Source of the DNA: Jejuia algarum
Lineage (GTDB): Bacteria > Bacteroidota > Bacteroidia > Flavobacteriales > Flavobacteriaceae
Assembly (NCBI GenBank): GCA_947495775.1
Contig: CANMAQ010000006.1
Coordinates: forward strand, 124,001-188,000
DNA length: 64,000 bases
Direction of reading: 5' to 3'
The notes below the pieces were generated by a model. The model did no database searches. It was given only the letters and a program-made list of their open reading frames with translations, and was not told the DNA's origin. Made by a program: the position numbers and the translations under genes. Of this stretch, positions 61,888 to 64,000 are shown in pieces; position 1 is the first letter of the stretch, and each line of letters begins with the position of its first letter.

Positions 61888-62469
61888 TTATAAATTTTTT
61901 AAAGCTTGTTTAATGATAGTTTCCACGGTAGCATCTTGTTGAGCTGCAATGACCTTATCAACGACACGTTCTGCTTGCTTTTTAGCAAAACCAAGAACTT
62001 CTAGAGCTGATAACGCTTCATTCTTGTTCGTATTGTCTTTAGCGATAGAAACTTCGTCTATATCATAAATCTTCAATATTTTATCTTTTAGATCAATGAT
62101 AACGCGTTGCGCTGTTTTTGCGCCAATACCTTTAATGGATTGTATTAAAGCTACATCTCCAGAAGCAATACCTTCACGGACTTGCTTTGGTGATAAAGAA
62201 GATAACATGGTTCGCGCGATACTCGCTCCTATACCGCTCACAGAAATTAACAACCTAAATATTTCACGTTCTGCCAAAGATAAAAACCCAAAAAGCGTAT
62301 GCGCATCTTCTTTAATTTGAAGATGCGTATATAGCTTTAATTGTTCTTTATCAGGTATTTGAGAATAGGTATGTAACGATATGTGTAATAAATAACCAAT
62401 GCCGTTACAATCTATAACGACATCGGTTGGATTCTTTTCAATAAGCCTCCCTTGTATATGTGTAATCAT
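61888..62469 (-). CDS. ruvA: Holliday junction branch migration protein RuvA
   Basis: RuvA binds the Holliday junction and recruits the RuvB motor. The N-terminal OB fold (MITHIQGRLIEKNPTDVVIDCNG) is followed by the paired helix-hairpin-helix region (LLISVSGIGASIARTMLSSL and LIQSIKGIGAKTAQRVIIDLK). A C-terminal RuvB-binding helical domain (NEALSALEVLGFAKKQAERV) ends it. Length is 193 residues. TACATTTG at 62497-62490 is a -10-like box upstream. It is transcribed with sprA. Confidence 0.97.
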   Translation of the reverse strand: MITHIQGRLIEKNPTDVVIDCNGIGYLLHISLHTYSQIPDKEQLKLYTHLQIKEDAHTLFGFLSLAEREIFRLLISVSGIGASIARTMLSSLSPKQVREGIASGDVALIQSIKGIGAKTAQRVIIDLKDKILKIYDIDEVSIAKDNTNKNEALSALEVLGFAKKQAERVVDKVIAAQQDATVETIIKQALKNL

Positions 62470-62520
62470 TTAAGTCCCTCTTAGCCTGCCAAATGTAATA
62501 AATTTATTTACGTTTTAGGC

Positions 62521-64000
62521 CTAAGAAATCTCTTTTTCTAATTCCCACTTTCCTTTATGCTGTGCATCTATTACAGCAATGGCGGTCATATTTACAATTT
62601 CGTCTACACTAGCATCGAGTTGTAGTATATGTACTGGCTTGCGCATCCCCATCATAATTGGACCTATAGAATCGGCTTCATTAAGTTCTTTTAACAATTT
62701 ATAGGTAATGTTTGCAGAATCTAAATTTGGAAAAATAAGGCTGTTCACCTTGCGTCCTGCTAATTTAGAAAACGGGAATTTGTCTTGCAACATCGCATCG
62801 TTTAATGCGAAATCGGTTTGTAATTCTCCATCTACAACCAGATCGGGGTAACTACGGTGTAACATCGCTACAGCTTCTTTTACTTTTGAAGCTTTTTCGT
62901 TTGAAGACGACCCAAAGTTAGAATACGAAATCATAGCCATTGTAGGCTCGAAACCACAGGTTCTAATAACTTTAGAAGTCATCACTGCAATTTTAGCCAA
63001 ATCTTTAGCTGAAGGATCTATATTTATAGAGGTATCACTTAAAAACAAAGGCCCTCTCTTGGTCATCATTACATTGGTTGTTGCAATACGGGTAGCACCT
63101 TTTGCCATGCCTATAGTTTCTAACATAGGTTTTAATACAGAAGGGTAATTTCTAGAATATCCAGAAATTAAAGCATCTGCATGGCCTTGATTTACCATCA
63201 TAGCCGCAAAATAATTACGTTCGCGCATTAAACGCTGTGCCGAATAAAAGGTAACGCCTTTGCGTTTTCTTTGCTCCCAATACACCTTAGCATATTCGTC
63301 TTTACGTGCGTTTTCTTCCTCGGTTTTAGGATCGATAATCATGATATCGGCATCAAAATCAATCTCTGCCATCAATGCTTCTATGGTTTCTTTTCTTCCT
63401 AGTAGAATCGGTATAGCAATACCTTCTTCGTATGCAATTTGCGCCGCTTTTAGTACTGTTAGTTGATCGCCTTCTGCATAGACCACTCGTTTAGGATCTA
63501 ATTTAGCACGGTTTAATAGCAGTCGCACCAATTTATTATCAGACCCTAAACGCTCACGTAAAGTGTCTTTGTATTTTTCCCAATCGGTAATAGGTTCTTT
63601 AGCAACACCACTATCCATAGCTGCTTTTGCTACTGCTGGAGGTATTTCGGCAATTAATCTAGGATCGAATGGTTTTGGTATGATGTAGTTCCTTCCAAAA
63701 GCCAAACGTGTTTGCCCATAAGCCACATTAACTTGCTCTGGAACAGGCTCTTTTGCCAATGCTGCCAACGCCTTAACCGCTGCCATTTTCATTTCTTCAT
63801 TAATCACAGACGAACGTACATCTAAGGCCCCTCTAAAGATAAATGGGAACCCTAATACATTATTCACTTGATTAGGATGATCGCTTCGTCCTGTTGCCAT
63901 GATAATATCATCTCTAGTATCTATGGCCAACTGGTATTTGATCTCTGGATTAGGATTCGCCATTGCAAACACAATAGGATCTTTAGCCATTAGTTTCAAC
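62521..64000 (-). CDS. maeB: NADP-dependent malic enzyme (MaeB type), N-terminus outside the window
   Basis: The frame is open to the right edge, so the true start lies beyond it. The visible part begins in the NAD(P)-binding malic enzyme domain (DPIVFAMANPNPEI, GRNYIIPKPFDPRL). It continues into a phosphotransacetylase-like domain (about 160-490 of the visible part: RVVYAEGDQLTVLKAAQIA, ALISGYSRNYPSVLKPMLE). This fusion defines the large MaeB malic enzymes of about 760 residues that make pyruvate and NADPH from malate. The PTA-like domain is usually regulatory rather than catalytic. It precedes ruvA by 51 bases. Confidence 0.94.
   Translation of the reverse strand, partial: LKLMAKDPIVFAMANPNPEIKYQLAIDTRDDIIMATGRSDHPNQVNNVLGFPFIFRGALDVRSSVINEEMKMAAVKALAALAKEPVPEQVNVAYGQTRLAFGRNYIIPKPFDPRLIAEIPPAVAKAAMDSGVAKEPITDWEKYKDTLRERLGSDNKLVRLLLNRAKLDPKRVVYAEGDQLTVLKAAQIAYEEGIAIPILLGRKETIEALMAEIDFDADIMIIDPKTEEENARKDEYAKVYWEQRKRKGVTFYSAQRLMRERNYFAAMMVNQGHADALISGYSRNYPSVLKPMLETIGMAKGATRIATTNVMMTKRGPLFLSDTSINIDPSAKDLAKIAVMTSKVIRTCGFEPTMAMISYSNFGSSSNEKASKVKEAVAMLHRSYPDLVVDGELQTDFALNDAMLQDKFPFSKLAGRKVNSLIFPNLDSANITYKLLKELNEADSIGPIMMGMRKPVHILQLDASVDEIVNMTAIAVIDAQHKGKWELEKEIS

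Overview
The window is an ordinary chromosomal segment of a member of the Flavobacteriaceae (Bacteroidota). The DNA is AT-rich. It encodes type IX secretion and gliding proteins (SprA, a RemB-like barrel, a PorP/SprF-family protein and a protease with a T9SS sorting tail), SusC/TonB-type receptors with a carboxypeptidase-regulatory-like head, TonB proteins with flavobacterial-type C-termini, and a caa3/cbb3-era oxidase assembly cluster with two subunit III genes. Several promoters match the Bacteroidota pattern TTG-N19-21-TAnnTTTG. I cannot name the genus from sequence alone. I see no rRNA, tRNA, CRISPR array, insertion sequence, prophage or plasmid gene. Many genes are chained by overlaps of 1-17 bases, and several intrinsic terminators mark operon ends.

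Layout. 1-1.7 kb: a truncated HTTM membrane protein behind ribF. 1.8-4.5 kb: secreted metalloprotease. 4.8-9.9 kb: a single-domain response regulator facing a sensor kinase that is translationally coupled to a TonB-dependent receptor. 10.2-14.4 kb: proteostasis block tig, clpP, clpX, pth. 14.5-17.5 kb: pdxJ, an alpha/beta hydrolase, a MORN-TonB fusion and a small holin-like membrane protein. 17.6-26 kb: the conserved envelope block CBS protein, nadK, DUF6089 protein, uppS, bamA, two skp/ompH genes and murI. 26-29.4 kb: gamma carbonic anhydrase and a LytS/LytTR-type two-component pair. 29.6-33.3 kb: VWA lipoprotein, PorP/SprF protein, NFU-type iron-sulfur scaffold and dodecin. 33.4-36.7 kb: thioredoxin-fold DUF255 protein, DUF1304 protein, MscS channel. 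36.7-43.1 kb: one operon with an ABC ATPase, two MacB-like permeases, an HlyD adaptor, a TolC protein and tsaB. 43.2-48.7 kb: cytochrome oxidase maturation and subunit genes with cyoE first. 48.8-53.8 kb: MBL hydrolase, RemB-like barrel, two tonB genes. 53.8-64 kb: vanZ-like, gcvH, sprA, ruvA and a truncated maeB.

How the genes work together: the middle of the window builds the envelope (UppS for lipid carrier, MurI for D-glutamate, BamA and Skp for outer-membrane proteins). SprA and BamA would place or export the surface proteins also found here, and the tonB genes would energise receptors such as the one at 7.1-9.9 kb. The 43-48.7 kb cluster makes heme O, copper chaperones and subunits for a terminal oxidase.

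No wholly new system stands out. The most interesting signals are an SCO paralogue in which all three copper ligands are replaced, a TonB-receptor/YfiR-kinase/orphan-regulator cluster, TonB-C-like domains fused to a barrel and to MORN repeats, a Skp protein with a long charged tail, and a roughly 120-residue insertion in oxidase subunit III. Starts were revised for bamA, cyoE and one tonB, and a TTG start is proposed for the truncated HTTM gene.
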